In this document: one piece after another, positions 1-8,396 of the stretch | How the letters are laid out: each line of letters begins with the position of its first letter | Numbering within the stretch: position 1 is the first letter of the stretch | Source: Oscillospiraceae bacterium | Lineage (GTDB): Bacteria > Bacillota > Clostridia > Oscillospirales > Ruminococcaceae | DNA length: 64,000 nucleotides | Assembly: GCA_004557855.1 (NCBI GenBank) | Contig: SFFJ01000006.1 | Coordinates: 1 to 64,000 of the forward strand | Reading direction: 5' to 3' | Translations under genes and position numbers: made by a program | The notes under the pieces: generated by a model | What the model saw: the letters and a program-made list of their open reading frames with translations, nothing else | Told to the model about the DNA's origin: nothing | The model's database searches: none

Positions 1-96
1 CGCAAAAACATAGAGTTTATGCGGGTTTCCGGCGTTTTCTAATCCCTCAACCGACCTAAAATCATCTTGCGGCAGAGAGAAAAATTCTACTATTTT
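1..96. other. left-edge intergenic sequence
   Basis: A/T-richer stretch beyond the stop of the M18 aminopeptidase. On the minus strand a weak CATA/TATG hairpin followed by TTTTTG near position 5-20 could help terminate that gene, but it is not convincing. No gene seen. Confidence 0.4.
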
Positions 97-1494
97 TTAC
101 TTATAGAAGGCGCGCATGGCACGGTAGGTCATGTAGACGTCTGCCTTGGCAACGACCTCGAAGGGGGCGTGCATGGAAAGCACCGGTACGCCCAGATCGA
201 CGGTATCGATATTGTGCTGGGAAACGTACATGGCCACGGTGCCGCCGCCGCCCTGGTCCACCTTGCCCAGCTCGCCGGTCTGCCAGCCCACGTTCTCCTC
301 ATCAAGGATGCGGCGGGCAAAGCCCATCATCTCGGCCGTGGCGTCATTGGTGCCGGCCTTGCCGCGGGCGCCGGTGTACTTGGTCACCACCACACCGTAA
401 TTGATGTAGCTGGCGTTGCGGCGCTCGTGAACCTCACCGTAGGCGGGGTCAAAGGCTGCGTTGACGTCGGCGCTGAAGCAGTGGCTGTTGGCCGCCACAT
501 GGCGCACCTTGCAGCCGGCCATATCCGCCAGGTCCTCCATAAAGTCCTTGAGGAAGTAGGAGTTCATGCCGGTGGGGCCGTTGCTGCCGGTCTCCTCTTT
601 ATCCGCCAGAATGGTGACGGAGGTATATTCGGGGGATTTCTCATCGATCTCCGCCATGAGGATGGGATAGGCGCAAACGCGGTCATCATGGCCGTAGGCG
701 CCGATCATGGAGCGGTCGAGACCAAGGTCACGGGCCTTAAAGGCGGGAACGGCGCACAGCTCGGCGGAAAGGAAGTCCTCCTCCCGGATGCCGTACTTTT
801 CAAACAGCAGGCGGGCGATGGCGATCTTGACCTTTTCGGCGCCGGTATCGTCCCGCAGGGCGGCGCTGCCGATGAGGATATTGAGCTTTTCGCCCTCGAT
901 GCCCTCGGCAAGGGATTTCTTCATCTGGTCGGCGGCCAGGTGGGGCAGCAGGTCGGTGACGCAGAATACCGGGTCGCCCTCCTCCTCACCGATGGCTACG
1001 GACAGGCTGGAGCCGTCCTTGCGGATGATGGTGCCGTGCAGCGCCAGCGGGATGGCGGTCCACTGGTACTTCTTGATGCCGCCGTAGTAGTGGGTCTTGA
1101 GGAAGCACTGCTCGCCCTCCTCAAACAGGGGCCGGGGCTTGAGGTCCAAACGGGGGCTGTCGATATGAGCCACACCGATGCGGACGCCCTCGGCGACGCT
1201 GCGGCGGCCGATGGTGGCGGCGATGAGCGCCTTGCCCCGGTTATTGAGGTAGACCTTATCCCCCGCCTTATACTCCGCTGCGTGGTCAAAGGGCACATAG
1301 CCGGCCTTTTCCAGCAGCGCGATGGCGGTGGTAACGGCTTCACGCTCGGTCTTGGCGGCATCCAGGAAGCTCTTGTAGCCCTCGCAGAAATCATAGGCGG
1401 CCTTCAGCTCCTCCGCGGTCATGGTTTCGGTGAGGTTTTTAGGGTTCATCAGCAGCTCTTCCCGCAGCTGCTCGCCCTTGGTTTTTTCGGACAT
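97..1494 (-). CDS. M18 family aminopeptidase
   Basis: A 465-residue zinc aminopeptidase of family M18 (aspartyl/aminopeptidase I type), a cytoplasmic enzyme that trims N-terminal residues from peptides. Family signatures are visible: a metal-site His-Asp in HIDSPRLDLKPRP near residue 110, the acidic pair in ADKEETGSNGPTG near 296, and SHCFSADVNAAFDP near 335. The length fits the family (about 420-480). The frame stays open further upstream, but the ATG at 1494 has AAAGGAG just before it and starts at the conserved N terminus. It lies 32 bp after coaE and is probably cotranscribed. Substrate preference cannot be read from the sequence. Confidence 0.93.
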   Translation of the reverse strand: MSEKTKGEQLREELLMNPKNLTETMTAEELKAAYDFCEGYKSFLDAAKTEREAVTTAIALLEKAGYVPFDHAAEYKAGDKVYLNNRGKALIAATIGRRSVAEGVRIGVAHIDSPRLDLKPRPLFEEGEQCFLKTHYYGGIKKYQWTAIPLALHGTIIRKDGSSLSVAIGEEEGDPVFCVTDLLPHLAADQMKKSLAEGIEGEKLNILIGSAALRDDTGAEKVKIAIARLLFEKYGIREEDFLSAELCAVPAFKARDLGLDRSMIGAYGHDDRVCAYPILMAEIDEKSPEYTSVTILADKEETGSNGPTGMNSYFLKDFMEDLADMAGCKVRHVAANSHCFSADVNAAFDPAYGEVHERRNASYINYGVVVTKYTGARGKAGTNDATAEMMGFARRILDEENVGWQTGELGKVDQGGGGTVAMYVSQHNIDTVDLGVPVLSMHAPFEVVAKADVYMTYRAMRAFYK

Positions 1495-1526
1495 GGGTAT
1501 ATTCTCCTTTCGGTGTTTTGATTCGT

Positions 1527-2117
1527 TTATAATACCAGAAACCGTCTGCATCGCTCCACCTCCTTTTGCAGGTGGGCAAGGTCGGACGAGTTTGTGATAA
1601 CAAAATGGGAACGTGCGGTATAAAAGCCGTCCTCGTGCTGGTTCTTCATGCGGTCTGCGGCGGCCTGCGGGGTAATGCCGTCCCGCTGCAAAATGCGGCG
1701 CAGGCGCTCCTCCTTCGGGGTCACCACGCTGACGATAACATCGCAAAGGCGGTCGCCGCCCGCTTCAAACAGGGTGGGAGCGTCCAGGACGCAGGCACGG
1801 CAGCCGGCACGCTCGGCGGCATCCATGCGGGCTTTACATTCCGCCAGAATGAGGGGAAAGGTGATGCCCACCAGCCGCTGCAGCTGCTCCGGCCGGGCAA
1901 AGACCAGGGCGCCCAGCTTTCGGCGGTCGATGGTGCCGTCCAGCTTTTGCACGCCGGGAAAGGCGGCAGCGATGGCATCGGCTGCGGCGGGACTGTTATT
2001 GACCTCATGGGCGATGGCGTCGGCGTCCAGCACCTCCACCCCGCCCCATTGTCGCATCAGGGCGGTCACGGTGGATTTGCCGCTGCCGGTGGGGCCGGTC
2101 AAGCCGATACGGAGCAT
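1527..2117 (-). CDS. coaE: dephospho-CoA kinase
   Basis: Catalyses the last step of coenzyme A synthesis, phosphorylation of the ribose 3'-OH of dephospho-CoA. The 196-residue length is normal. The P-loop GLTGPTGSGKST sits at residues 5-16, followed by the family's DADAIAHEV and the later LDAPTLFEAG segment. The ATG at 2117 is chosen because GAGGTGAT precedes it and the P-loop then begins at the usual distance; upstream open sequence belongs to a structured GC-rich repeat. First gene of a likely two-gene unit with the M18 aminopeptidase. Confidence 0.95.
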   Translation of the reverse strand: MLRIGLTGPTGSGKSTVTALMRQWGGVEVLDADAIAHEVNNSPAAADAIAAAFPGVQKLDGTIDRRKLGALVFARPEQLQRLVGITFPLILAECKARMDAAERAGCRACVLDAPTLFEAGGDRLCDVIVSVVTPKEERLRRILQRDGITPQAAADRMKNQHEDGFYTARSHFVITNSSDLAHLQKEVERCRRFLVL

Positions 2118-2185
2118 AAAATCACCTCGGTTTCGGGTTGCGGACGGTCTGCGGGGGGCAAGTCGCCGGGGGCCCGCAGGGTGCC

Positions 2186-2270
2186 GGGGCCCGCAGGGCA
2201 AACCGCCTGCGGCGGTTTCGGCGGCGGAGCCGCCGGCTCCGGCCTTCGGCCGGAGCGCCCTGCGGGCCCC
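2186..2270. repeat. cloverleaf repeat A
   Basis: A perfect 14-bp outer stem (2186-2199 with 2257-2270, arm GGGGCCCGCAGGGC) encloses three abutting hairpins at 2200-2218 (loop TGC), 2219-2235 (loop GGA) and 2236-2256 (loop TTC). No base is unpaired at the junction. TTGCACAAG follows at 2278. It lies between tsaC and coaE. Confidence 0.9.
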
Positions 2271-2337
2271 TCCGACCTTGCACAAGCTTCAAAGCAGCAC
2301 GCGCTTCCCTGCCTGCCGACCCTGCACAAACTTCAAA

Positions 2338-3402
2338 TCAAAGCCGAACCACCCGGAAGGCGGCGGCACGCAGCAGCCGGTTGTAGACAGCAAGACCCAT
2401 CTCCTCCGGCTCCGGGGCGTGGACGTACACCTCGGTGGCCTGCAATTTATCCAGCTGCCGCAGCACATCAAAGAGGTTCTGCGCCTGCGAGGAGTAATTA
2501 TAGGCCACGCCGTAGCTGATGGTCGGTGCCTCCAGCAGGGAAACGTCCTCATCAAAACACATGGCATAAAAGCCGTCCTCCTCACCGGACTCCCGCAGCG
2601 TTTCGTAGTATTCGTTCACCCGGGCGGCGTAGTCCTCCCGACTGCCGCACAGCAGCGTCAGGGTGGCCGCCGGGGCGTAATGCTTGTATTTCATGCCGGG
2701 GCTGGGGGCGGCGGCATCCTGCGGCAGCATATGCAGTACCGCATCGGAGACCGAGACCTTCCCGCACAGCCGCCGGATCTCCTCCGGGGTGACGGCGCCG
2801 GGGCGCAAAATCTGCGGGGTCCCGTCCGGCAGGAAGGAAAGCACGGTGGACTCCACCCCGACGGTGCAGTCGTCGCTTTCCACTATGGCATCCACCAGCC
2901 CCCACAGGTCATCGATACAATGGCGGTAGCTGGTGGGACTGGGACTGCCGCTGCGGTTGGCGCTGGGGGCAGCCAGCGGCACCCCCGCCGCCCGGATCAC
3001 CGCACGGGCAACCGGATGGCTCGGCATACGGACAGCGACGGTATCCATGCCGCCGGTGGTGGTAAGCGGCACCCGTTCGGAACGGGGCAGCACCATCGTC
3101 AGCGGCCCCGGCCAGAAGGCCTCCGCCAGAATTTTTGCATTTTCCGGGATGGCGGCAGCCACCTCCGGCAGGGCGGAAAGGTCGGCGATGTGGACGATCA
3201 TGGGGTTATCGCCGGGGCGGCCCTTGGCGGCATACACCGCCTTTACCGCCGCCTCGTCATAGGCATTGGCGGCCAGCCCGTACACCGTTTCGGTGGGAAT
3301 GGCGACCATCCCCCCGTGGGAAAGGATATCCCCTGCCCGCAGCACGCCCTCGGCGTCCTCGGCGGGGTCATATATTCGGATGAGTTCAGTTTTCATCATC
3401 AT
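2338..3402 (-). CDS. tsaC: L-threonylcarbamoyladenylate synthase (Sua5/YwlC type)
   Basis: Makes threonylcarbamoyl-AMP from threonine, bicarbonate and ATP for the t6A modification of ANN-decoding tRNAs. The YrdC core fills about residues 20-210, with AAKGRPGDNPMIVHI and APSANRSGSPSPTS visible. A C-terminal Sua5 domain brings the length to 354, as in B. subtilis YwlC, rather than the short E. coli TsaC. It opens with three Met codons in a row (3402, 3399, 3396). The first overlaps the prfA stop in an ATGA arrangement, indicating translational coupling. Last gene of DUF951-prfA-tsaC. Confidence 0.94.
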   Translation of the reverse strand: MMMKTELIRIYDPAEDAEGVLRAGDILSHGGMVAIPTETVYGLAANAYDEAAVKAVYAAKGRPGDNPMIVHIADLSALPEVAAAIPENAKILAEAFWPGPLTMVLPRSERVPLTTTGGMDTVAVRMPSHPVARAVIRAAGVPLAAPSANRSGSPSPTSYRHCIDDLWGLVDAIVESDDCTVGVESTVLSFLPDGTPQILRPGAVTPEEIRRLCGKVSVSDAVLHMLPQDAAAPSPGMKYKHYAPAATLTLLCGSREDYAARVNEYYETLRESGEEDGFYAMCFDEDVSLLEAPTISYGVAYNYSSQAQNLFDVLRQLDKLQATEVYVHAPEPEEMGLAVYNRLLRAAAFRVVRL

Positions 3403-4472
3403 TCGGGATGCTCCCTGTTCTGCAGTTTTTCGGCCTGCTCGTGCGCCAGCAGCGGCTCGATGAGCAGGTCAAGGTCGCCGTTCATCACGGCATCCAGCCG
3501 GTACAGCGTCAGCTCGATGCGATGGTCGCTGACCCGGTTCTGGGGAAAATTATAGGTGCGGATGCGCCCGCTGCGGTCGCCGGAGCCGACCTGGCGGCGG
3601 CGGTCTGCGGCGATGGAGTCATTCTGCTCCTGCTCGGCCTGCTCCAGCAGGCGGCTGCGCAGGATCTTCATGGCGCGGTCTTTATTTTTATACTGACTTC
3701 GCTCGTCCTGGCATTCCACCACCAGCCCGGTGGGCAGGTGGGTGATGCGGATGGCGGACTCGGTTTTATTGATGTGCTGGCCGCCCGCCCCGCTGGAACG
3801 GAAGGTATCTATCTTCAGGTCCTTTGGGTCAATACGGATCTCGACCTCATCGGCCTCCGGCAGCACCGCCACGGTCACGGCGGAGGTCTGTATCTTGCCC
3901 TGGCTATCGGTGACGGGCACCCGCTGCACCCGGTGGATGCCGCTTTCAAATTTCAGGCGGGAGAAAACCTTTTCCCCCTCCACCGAAAATACGATCTCCC
4001 GGTAGCCGCCCAGCTCGGTTTCATTGGCGTTCATCAGCTCCACCTGCCAGCCCCGTGCGGCGGCGTACAGGCTGTACATCCGGTACAGGTCGGCCGCAAA
4101 AAGCGCAGCCTCCTCCCCGCCGGTGCCGGCCCGCAGCTCCATAATGACGCTGCGGTCATCCCTCGGGTCGTGGGGCAGCAGCATCAGCCGGGCTTCATCG
4201 GTCAGCCGGGCGATCTGCTCCTCGGCCTCGGTTTTCTGCTCCGCCGCCATCGCCGAAAGCTCGGCATCACGGGAATAGAGCAGCTCCTTCGCCTCCGCCA
4301 GCGCCGCTTCGGCAGCGGCAAGGGCAAGGTACTGCCGTGAAAGCGGCTCCAGCTCCTTGTATTCCTTCATCAGCGCCCGGTAGCGTCCCAGGTCGGCGGC
4401 AGCGTCGGGCTGGGAAAGCTGGGCGGAAAGTTCATCATAACGGCGGTGCGCCGCCAAAAGTCCCTCAAGCAT
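3399..4472 (-). CDS. prfA: peptide chain release factor 1
   Basis: Class I release factor that recognises UAA/UAG and triggers peptidyl-tRNA hydrolysis on the ribosome. The catalytic GGQ is present in SSGAGGQHINKTESAIRITH near residue 230, and the RF-1 segment PVTDSQGKIQTS precedes it. About 357 residues, normal length. ATG at 4472 is preferred over the GTG one codon upstream because AAGGAG then has 8-nt spacing. No prmC methyltransferase gene follows, unlike the common prfA-prmC order; tsaC overlaps instead. Confidence 0.97.
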   Translation of the reverse strand: MLEGLLAAHRRYDELSAQLSQPDAAADLGRYRALMKEYKELEPLSRQYLALAAAEAALAEAKELLYSRDAELSAMAAEQKTEAEEQIARLTDEARLMLLPHDPRDDRSVIMELRAGTGGEEAALFAADLYRMYSLYAAARGWQVELMNANETELGGYREIVFSVEGEKVFSRLKFESGIHRVQRVPVTDSQGKIQTSAVTVAVLPEADEVEIRIDPKDLKIDTFRSSGAGGQHINKTESAIRITHLPTGLVVECQDERSQYKNKDRAMKILRSRLLEQAEQEQNDSIAADRRRQVGSGDRSGRIRTYNFPQNRVSDHRIELTLYRLDAVMNGDLDLLIEPLLAHEQAEKLQNREHPE

Positions 4473-4513
4473 CACAAAAACTCCTTACACAAAATTGTTT
4501 TGCGTAAGGGCCG

Positions 4514-4702
4514 CTACTGCTCCTCCGGGTGGGTAATTTTTTTGATATGGCGTTCCGCCTTGGCGCGGGGGATCATAATCTCCCGGCCGCAGGTACGGCA
4601 AACCAGCTTAAAATCCATGCCGCTGCGGGTGACGGTGAATTCCTCCCCGCCGCAGGGGTGCTTTTTCTTCATCAGCAGAATATCGCCGACACGGACATCC
4701 AT
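4514..4702 (-). CDS. DUF951 family small protein
   Basis: A 62-residue basic protein of the DUF951 family, common in Firmicutes and of unknown function. It begins MDVRVGDILLMKKKHPCGG and carries one CxxC (VCRTCGREI) plus an upstream Cys, suggesting a small zinc-binding or nucleic-acid-binding fold. The ATG at 4702 has a strong AAAGGAGG site. An extended -10 promoter lies just upstream. It leads a unit with prfA and tsaC, which suggests, without proving, a translation-related role. Confidence 0.88.
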   Translation of the reverse strand: MDVRVGDILLMKKKHPCGGEEFTVTRSGMDFKLVCRTCGREIMIPRAKAERHIKKITHPEEQ

Positions 4703-4735
4703 GGGAGGCCTCCTTTGCCTTTTGGTTGAATTTAT

Positions 4736-4744
4736 ATTATAGCA
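4736..4744 (-). promoter_or_regulatory. extended -10 promoter for DUF951-prfA-tsaC
   Basis: Read on the minus strand this is TGCTATAAT, a consensus -10 with the TGn extension, 34 bp before the DUF951 start. No good -35 is visible, as expected for an extended -10. Confidence 0.7.
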
Positions 4745-4800
4745 CGGGCCCCCGCATTTTGCAATCATTCTGCCGCCGCAGGGCCCGCAAAGCGGGCATA

Positions 4801-4887
4801 CGGCCCGCAGGGCAAACCGTCCTGCGGACGGTTTCGGGCGGCCTGCGGCCGCCCGCGAGGGGCTTCGCCCCTCGGCCCTGCGGGCCG
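4801..4887. repeat. cloverleaf repeat B
   Basis: Perfect 13-bp outer stem (4801-4813 with 4875-4887) around three abutting hairpins at 4814-4834 (loop TGC), 4835-4855 (loop TGC) and 4856-4874 (loop TTC). The segments add up exactly to 87 bp, so no junction base is left over. It lies between the CofE-like gene and the DUF951 promoter. Confidence 0.9.
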
Positions 4888-4952
4888 TCCCTCCCCCGCC
4901 GCCTGCCAAAAGGCGGCAAGGCACACCGCCCCGCCGCCCAGCTTTCGTTTTA

Positions 4953-5642
4953 TTACGCCACCGGGCGGATAATGCCCATCGGGGTCTGCTCGTGGCTCTG
5001 TCCCAGGGGGTTATCCCGCAGGATGGCCGCCATCAGTCCACGGTCGACGGAAAGGGGCGCCTCGCCCATGATCACTCCGCCGATGTCGTTGATGTCGGTG
5101 ATCAGCACCGGCCGGCCCAGCACCGAATAAATCTCCGCTGCCACCCGGTCGGGGTCGGCAGGGCCCAGCACCACATACTCATTGTAGGGGGGCAGGGTGC
5201 AGTCGCAGGGGCCGTCAATGGAGCGTGCCTTCTCGCCCGCCACCTTGTAGAACCACCCGCGGATGCCAAACAGCTTGCCCACGGCGGAAACCGCCGCCGC
5301 CAGCAGGATGCGGAACGTCCCGCACTCCCTTATCGCCATCTCCATCGTTTCCGGGATGCCCAGCCCGATGCCGTAGGGCGTTTTCAGTACGAATTTGCAC
5401 AGGAATTTCGCCAGCGGCCGGGGCTTGATGTCCTTCATGGGGATGGCCCGCTTCTGGGTGCAGGCCACCGCCTTTTCGGTGATGAACAGAATATCGCCCT
5501 CCTGCATTTCGGGGGCGGCGTACTGCATCACCACGTCGGTTATTTTGTCGGCGTCGGTGATGACATGGGTCTTGATGCACAGGCGGCGGTACCGCTTCCC
5601 CTCCGCCTCTATGATCTCATTCTTTCCGGGATTTACTACCAT
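4953..5642 (-). CDS. CofE-like (coenzyme F420-0 gamma-glutamyl ligase family) protein
   Basis: A 229-residue protein resembling the CofE/FbiB ligase fold, which in F420 producers adds glutamates to F420-0. Supporting segments are GDILFITEKAVACTQKRA near residue 50 and the DINDIGGVIMG stretch near 190. No other F420 biosynthesis gene is in the window and this lineage is not known to me to make F420, so the true substrate is uncertain; another amide ligation is possible. It stands alone, with its own promoter, between the U32 peptidase gene and repeat B. Confidence 0.75.
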   Translation of the reverse strand: MVVNPGKNEIIEAEGKRYRRLCIKTHVITDADKITDVVMQYAAPEMQEGDILFITEKAVACTQKRAIPMKDIKPRPLAKFLCKFVLKTPYGIGLGIPETMEMAIRECGTFRILLAAAVSAVGKLFGIRGWFYKVAGEKARSIDGPCDCTLPPYNEYVVLGPADPDRVAAEIYSVLGRPVLITDINDIGGVIMGEAPLSVDRGLMAAILRDNPLGQSHEQTPMGIIRPVA

Positions 5643-5685
5643 TGGTTTTCCTGCTCCTGCCTTTCCGTGGGTTTTTCTGCGCTAA

Positions 5686-5714
5686 ATTATATCACAGTCT
5701 GTTTCAACGTGCAA
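5686..5714 (-). promoter_or_regulatory. sigma-A promoter for the CofE-like gene
   Basis: On the minus strand -35 TTGCAC (5709-5714), 17-bp spacer, -10 TATAAT (5686-5691), preceded by TGA as a partial extended -10. It lies in the 85-bp gap after the U32 gene. Confidence 0.75.
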
Positions 5715-5727
5715 TGTGTTTTTCCCC

Positions 5728-6957
5728 TCAATCCGCCGCCATGCGCAGCAGGGTGCCCTCCGGCAGCGGTTCGGGGTAGTCCATCATAAAGGGTGCAGCG
5801 GCGTGGGGTACACAGTCCACCGGCTCGCCGTCGGCATTATACAGCTTCTCCGGGGCAAATGACCTGACGCCCCGCAGCGGCAGCACCAGCTCCAGCGGCT
5901 GCCCCGCCGCAAACTTATTCCTCTGCACGCACAAAAGCCGGCGGTGCTCGGCGTCATAGCCGGTCACCACACCTGCCACCTCCCACCGGCGGATATACCC
6001 CCCGGTTTCGTAGCACTGGCCGTTTTCCGGCGGGCCGAATAAAAACCCCGTGGTGTAGTCGCGGTGGCTTACCTTGGTCACTTCCTCCCGCAGCCATTCG
6101 GGGCAGATATAGTGCGTCGGGTCCTGCCACATCAGGTCGGTGGCGGCACGGTAGGCCCCGGCCGTTACCGCCGTATAGTAGGCGGATTTCGCCCGTCCCT
6201 CGATCTTGAAGGAATGGACCCCCGCCTGTGCCAGCTTGTCCAGGTGCTCAATGAGGCACAGATCCTTGGCATTGAGGATATAGCTGTACCCGCCGTCCTC
6301 CTCCACCGGGTAGTACTGCCCCGGACGCTTTTCCTCCATCAGGGCATATTTCCAGCGGCAGGGCTGGGTGCAGGCGCCGCGGTTGGCGTCCCGCCCGGTA
6401 AGATACTGGGAAAGCAGGCACCGCCCGGAAACGCTCATGCACATCGCCCCGTGGACGAATACCTCTACCTCCAGCTCCTCCGGGATGCCGCGGCAGACCC
6501 CCTCGATCTCGGTCAGCGGCAGCTCCCTTGCCAGCACCACCCGTTTGGCGCCCAGACGGAACAGCTCCGTTGCGGTAAGCCGGTTGGTGACCCCTGCCTG
6601 CGTGGAGATATGCAAATCCAGCTGCGGTACCGCCCGATGGGCGGCCATCAGCACCCCCACATCACTCACGATGGCAGCATCCACCCCCATTTCCTGGGCC
6701 TCGGCAAGGTAACGGGGCAGCAGCTCCGCCTCCTCATTGGTCAGCAGGGTGTTGCAGGTCAGGTAAAGGCGCTTGCCATAGCTGTGGGTCAGCGTTACCG
6801 CCTCGGCCAGCTCCTCCTGCGTAAAGCTTTTTGTTCCCGCCCGCATATTAAACAGCTTCCCGCCCAGATACACGGCGTCTGCCCCAAAGCGCAGCGCCGC
6901 CTCCAGCCGTTCCCGGTCCCCGGCAGGGACCAGAACCTCGGGTTTTGTTTTTACCAT
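5728..6957 (-). CDS. U32 family peptidase-like protein
   Basis: A 409-residue member of family U32. The family signature is clear near residues 165-183, reading EVFVHGAMCMSVSGRCLLS, followed by Cys residues in GACTQPCRW. U32 proteins were first described as collagenases, but several (TrhP/RlhA type) act in hydroxylation of tRNA or rRNA through an iron-sulfur site, so an RNA-modification role is at least as likely as proteolysis. ATG at 6957 follows a GGAGAAGG site. Last gene of the pcrA-thyX unit, 18 bp after the DJ-1 gene. Confidence 0.92.
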   Translation of the reverse strand: MVKTKPEVLVPAGDRERLEAALRFGADAVYLGGKLFNMRAGTKSFTQEELAEAVTLTHSYGKRLYLTCNTLLTNEEAELLPRYLAEAQEMGVDAAIVSDVGVLMAAHRAVPQLDLHISTQAGVTNRLTATELFRLGAKRVVLARELPLTEIEGVCRGIPEELEVEVFVHGAMCMSVSGRCLLSQYLTGRDANRGACTQPCRWKYALMEEKRPGQYYPVEEDGGYSYILNAKDLCLIEHLDKLAQAGVHSFKIEGRAKSAYYTAVTAGAYRAATDLMWQDPTHYICPEWLREEVTKVSHRDYTTGFLFGPPENGQCYETGGYIRRWEVAGVVTGYDAEHRRLLCVQRNKFAAGQPLELVLPLRGVRSFAPEKLYNADGEPVDCVPHAAAPFMMDYPEPLPEGTLLRMAAD

Positions 6958-6975
6958 AGTGTTTCCTTCTCCCCG

Positions 6976-7524
6976 TTACAGCTTCATCTGGATGGAACGA
7001 CCGACCTCCAGCGCTTTTTCCTCGCCCTGCAGGGCCGCCAGAAGATACAGCGCAAAGGTCAGGGCATTGCCGGCGCCGTTCGCGGTGATGACCATGCCAT
7101 CCTGCTGCAGGGGAGCCGCCGTATAGGTGCCGTGGTACTTTTCGTCATTTTCAAAGCCGGGATAGCAGGTGTACTTTTTGCCGTGCAGCAGGCCGTTTTC
7201 ACCCAGCACGCTGGGGGCGGCACAGATGGCCGCGACCCACAGATTTTCCTGCACCGCATAGGCCAGTCCCTCCTGCACCGTCAGCGACTCCCCCAGATGG
7301 GTGGTACCGGGCAGGCCGCCGGGCAGCACCATCATATCGATCTCATCGGGGATGACATCCTCCTCGGCGATATCACACACCACCGGGATGCCGTGGCTGC
7401 CGGTAACGGTCCTGCCGCCGATGCCCACCGTTTTTACGGTGACGCCGCCCCGCCGCAGAATATCCACCGGGGTCAGCGCCTCCACCTCCTCAAAGCCTTC
7501 GGCCAGAAATACATAAGCTGTCAT
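6976..7524 (-). CDS. DJ-1/PfpI family protein (YajL/ThiJ-like)
   Basis: A 182-residue single-domain protein of the DJ-1/PfpI superfamily. The reactive Cys lies in the nucleophile elbow AAICAAPSVLGENGLL near residue 100, with the acidic partner in FLAEGFEEVEALTPVD at the N terminus and the oxyanion segment VLPGGLPGTTHL. Members act as glyoxalase III/deglycase-like or redox-protective enzymes; the specific activity is not predictable. The start at 7524 has a GGAGGGCAA ribosome site. Part of the tightly packed pcrA-to-U32 unit. Confidence 0.9.
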   Translation of the reverse strand: MTAYVFLAEGFEEVEALTPVDILRRGGVTVKTVGIGGRTVTGSHGIPVVCDIAEEDVIPDEIDMMVLPGGLPGTTHLGESLTVQEGLAYAVQENLWVAAICAAPSVLGENGLLHGKKYTCYPGFENDEKYHGTYTAAPLQQDGMVITANGAGNALTFALYLLAALQGEEKALEVGRSIQMKL

Positions 7525-7541
7525 ATCGTTGCCCTCCTTTA

Positions 7542-8396
7542 TCAGTCCATTGCCAGCGGCGTATATATCGCCTCCGGCAAATCGATCTCGCCTGTTTTTC
7601 GTAACATCATCATGGGGCGGGCCGGCAGGCCCTCCACCGGGCCGGGCTGCGGCAGCGCCAGTCCCAGTTCCGGGGCTTGCAGCGTCCGGCACAGCCCCTC
7701 CAGTGCTTTTTCGGCATCGGCGGGACGGCACAGCAGCTCCCGCAAAAGGGGGCTTTCCCCCTCCCGGCTGACTGCCGCACAGCCCCACGGGCTTTCGGCA
7801 TCGCCCAGCAGCCACAAATCGCCGCCGTACAGCCGCATCCATTCCTTTTGCAGGGAAAGCCCTTCCCTGCCCCATTGCAGCCCCCACGGGGCAAATTTCC
7901 GTCGCAGGCGGTCATATTCCACCGGATCGGCCGGGGTCAGCTCCGCCGCCGCACCGCCTTTTTGGCGGTAGCAGCCGGTTCCCGCCGTGCTGCAGTCGGC
8001 AAAGCCGTTTTCCCGGTAGTAGCTTCGGTTCTTTTCGCTGTCCGGCCGCAAAAGGGCAGCGGCTTCCCCCTGCCCGGTCATCCACCGGCAGCAGGCCACC
8101 AGCAGATTTTTGCACAGTCCCTGTCTTCGGGCCTCCGGGTGGGTGGCCACCCCGTAAAAATACCGGGCCTTATATTCCCCCTGCGGCAGCGCAAGGGTCA
8201 CCGGCATGGCCGCCAGCATGGCCGCCGGGCGGCCCTCCGCTTTGGCGCACCACAGGGCGTCCCCGCACCGGGAAAAAACAAGCTCCATTTCGGCGGCGGC
8301 CACTTGCCCGAAGCACAGCAGGAAAATCTCCCGCAGGCGGGGCAGGTCGGCCGGTTCGGCCGGGGTATAGCACACCACGGGAAAGCCCCCTTTCAC
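7542..8396 (-). CDS. GNAT family N-acetyltransferase (Eis-like)
   Basis: A 284-residue protein with a GNAT acetyl-CoA-binding segment: YGVATHPEARRQGLCKNLL near residues 82-100 supplies the V..hPe.RrqG.g..L motif, then YYRENGF follows. The long C-terminal half suggests an Eis-like or two-part GNAT rather than a short single domain. The start is GTG at 8396, overlapping the DUF2156 stop by 4 nt with GAGGTCG upstream, a translationally coupled pair. Substrate unknown. Confidence 0.85.
   Translation of the reverse strand: MKGGFPVVCYTPAEPADLPRLREIFLLCFGQVAAAEMELVFSRCGDALWCAKAEGRPAAMLAAMPVTLALPQGEYKARYFYGVATHPEARRQGLCKNLLVACCRWMTGQGEAAALLRPDSEKNRSYYRENGFADCSTAGTGCYRQKGGAAAELTPADPVEYDRLRRKFAPWGLQWGREGLSLQKEWMRLYGGDLWLLGDAESPWGCAAVSREGESPLLRELLCRPADAEKALEGLCRTLQAPELGLALPQPGPVEGLPARPMMMLRKTGEIDLPEAIYTPLAMD

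Noticed and set aside
2186..2270. tRNA gene, because of the cloverleaf fold
   Set aside because: Arms are far longer than in tRNA, loops are 3-4 nt, there is no T-loop or CCA sequence, and all copies differ in every loop position.
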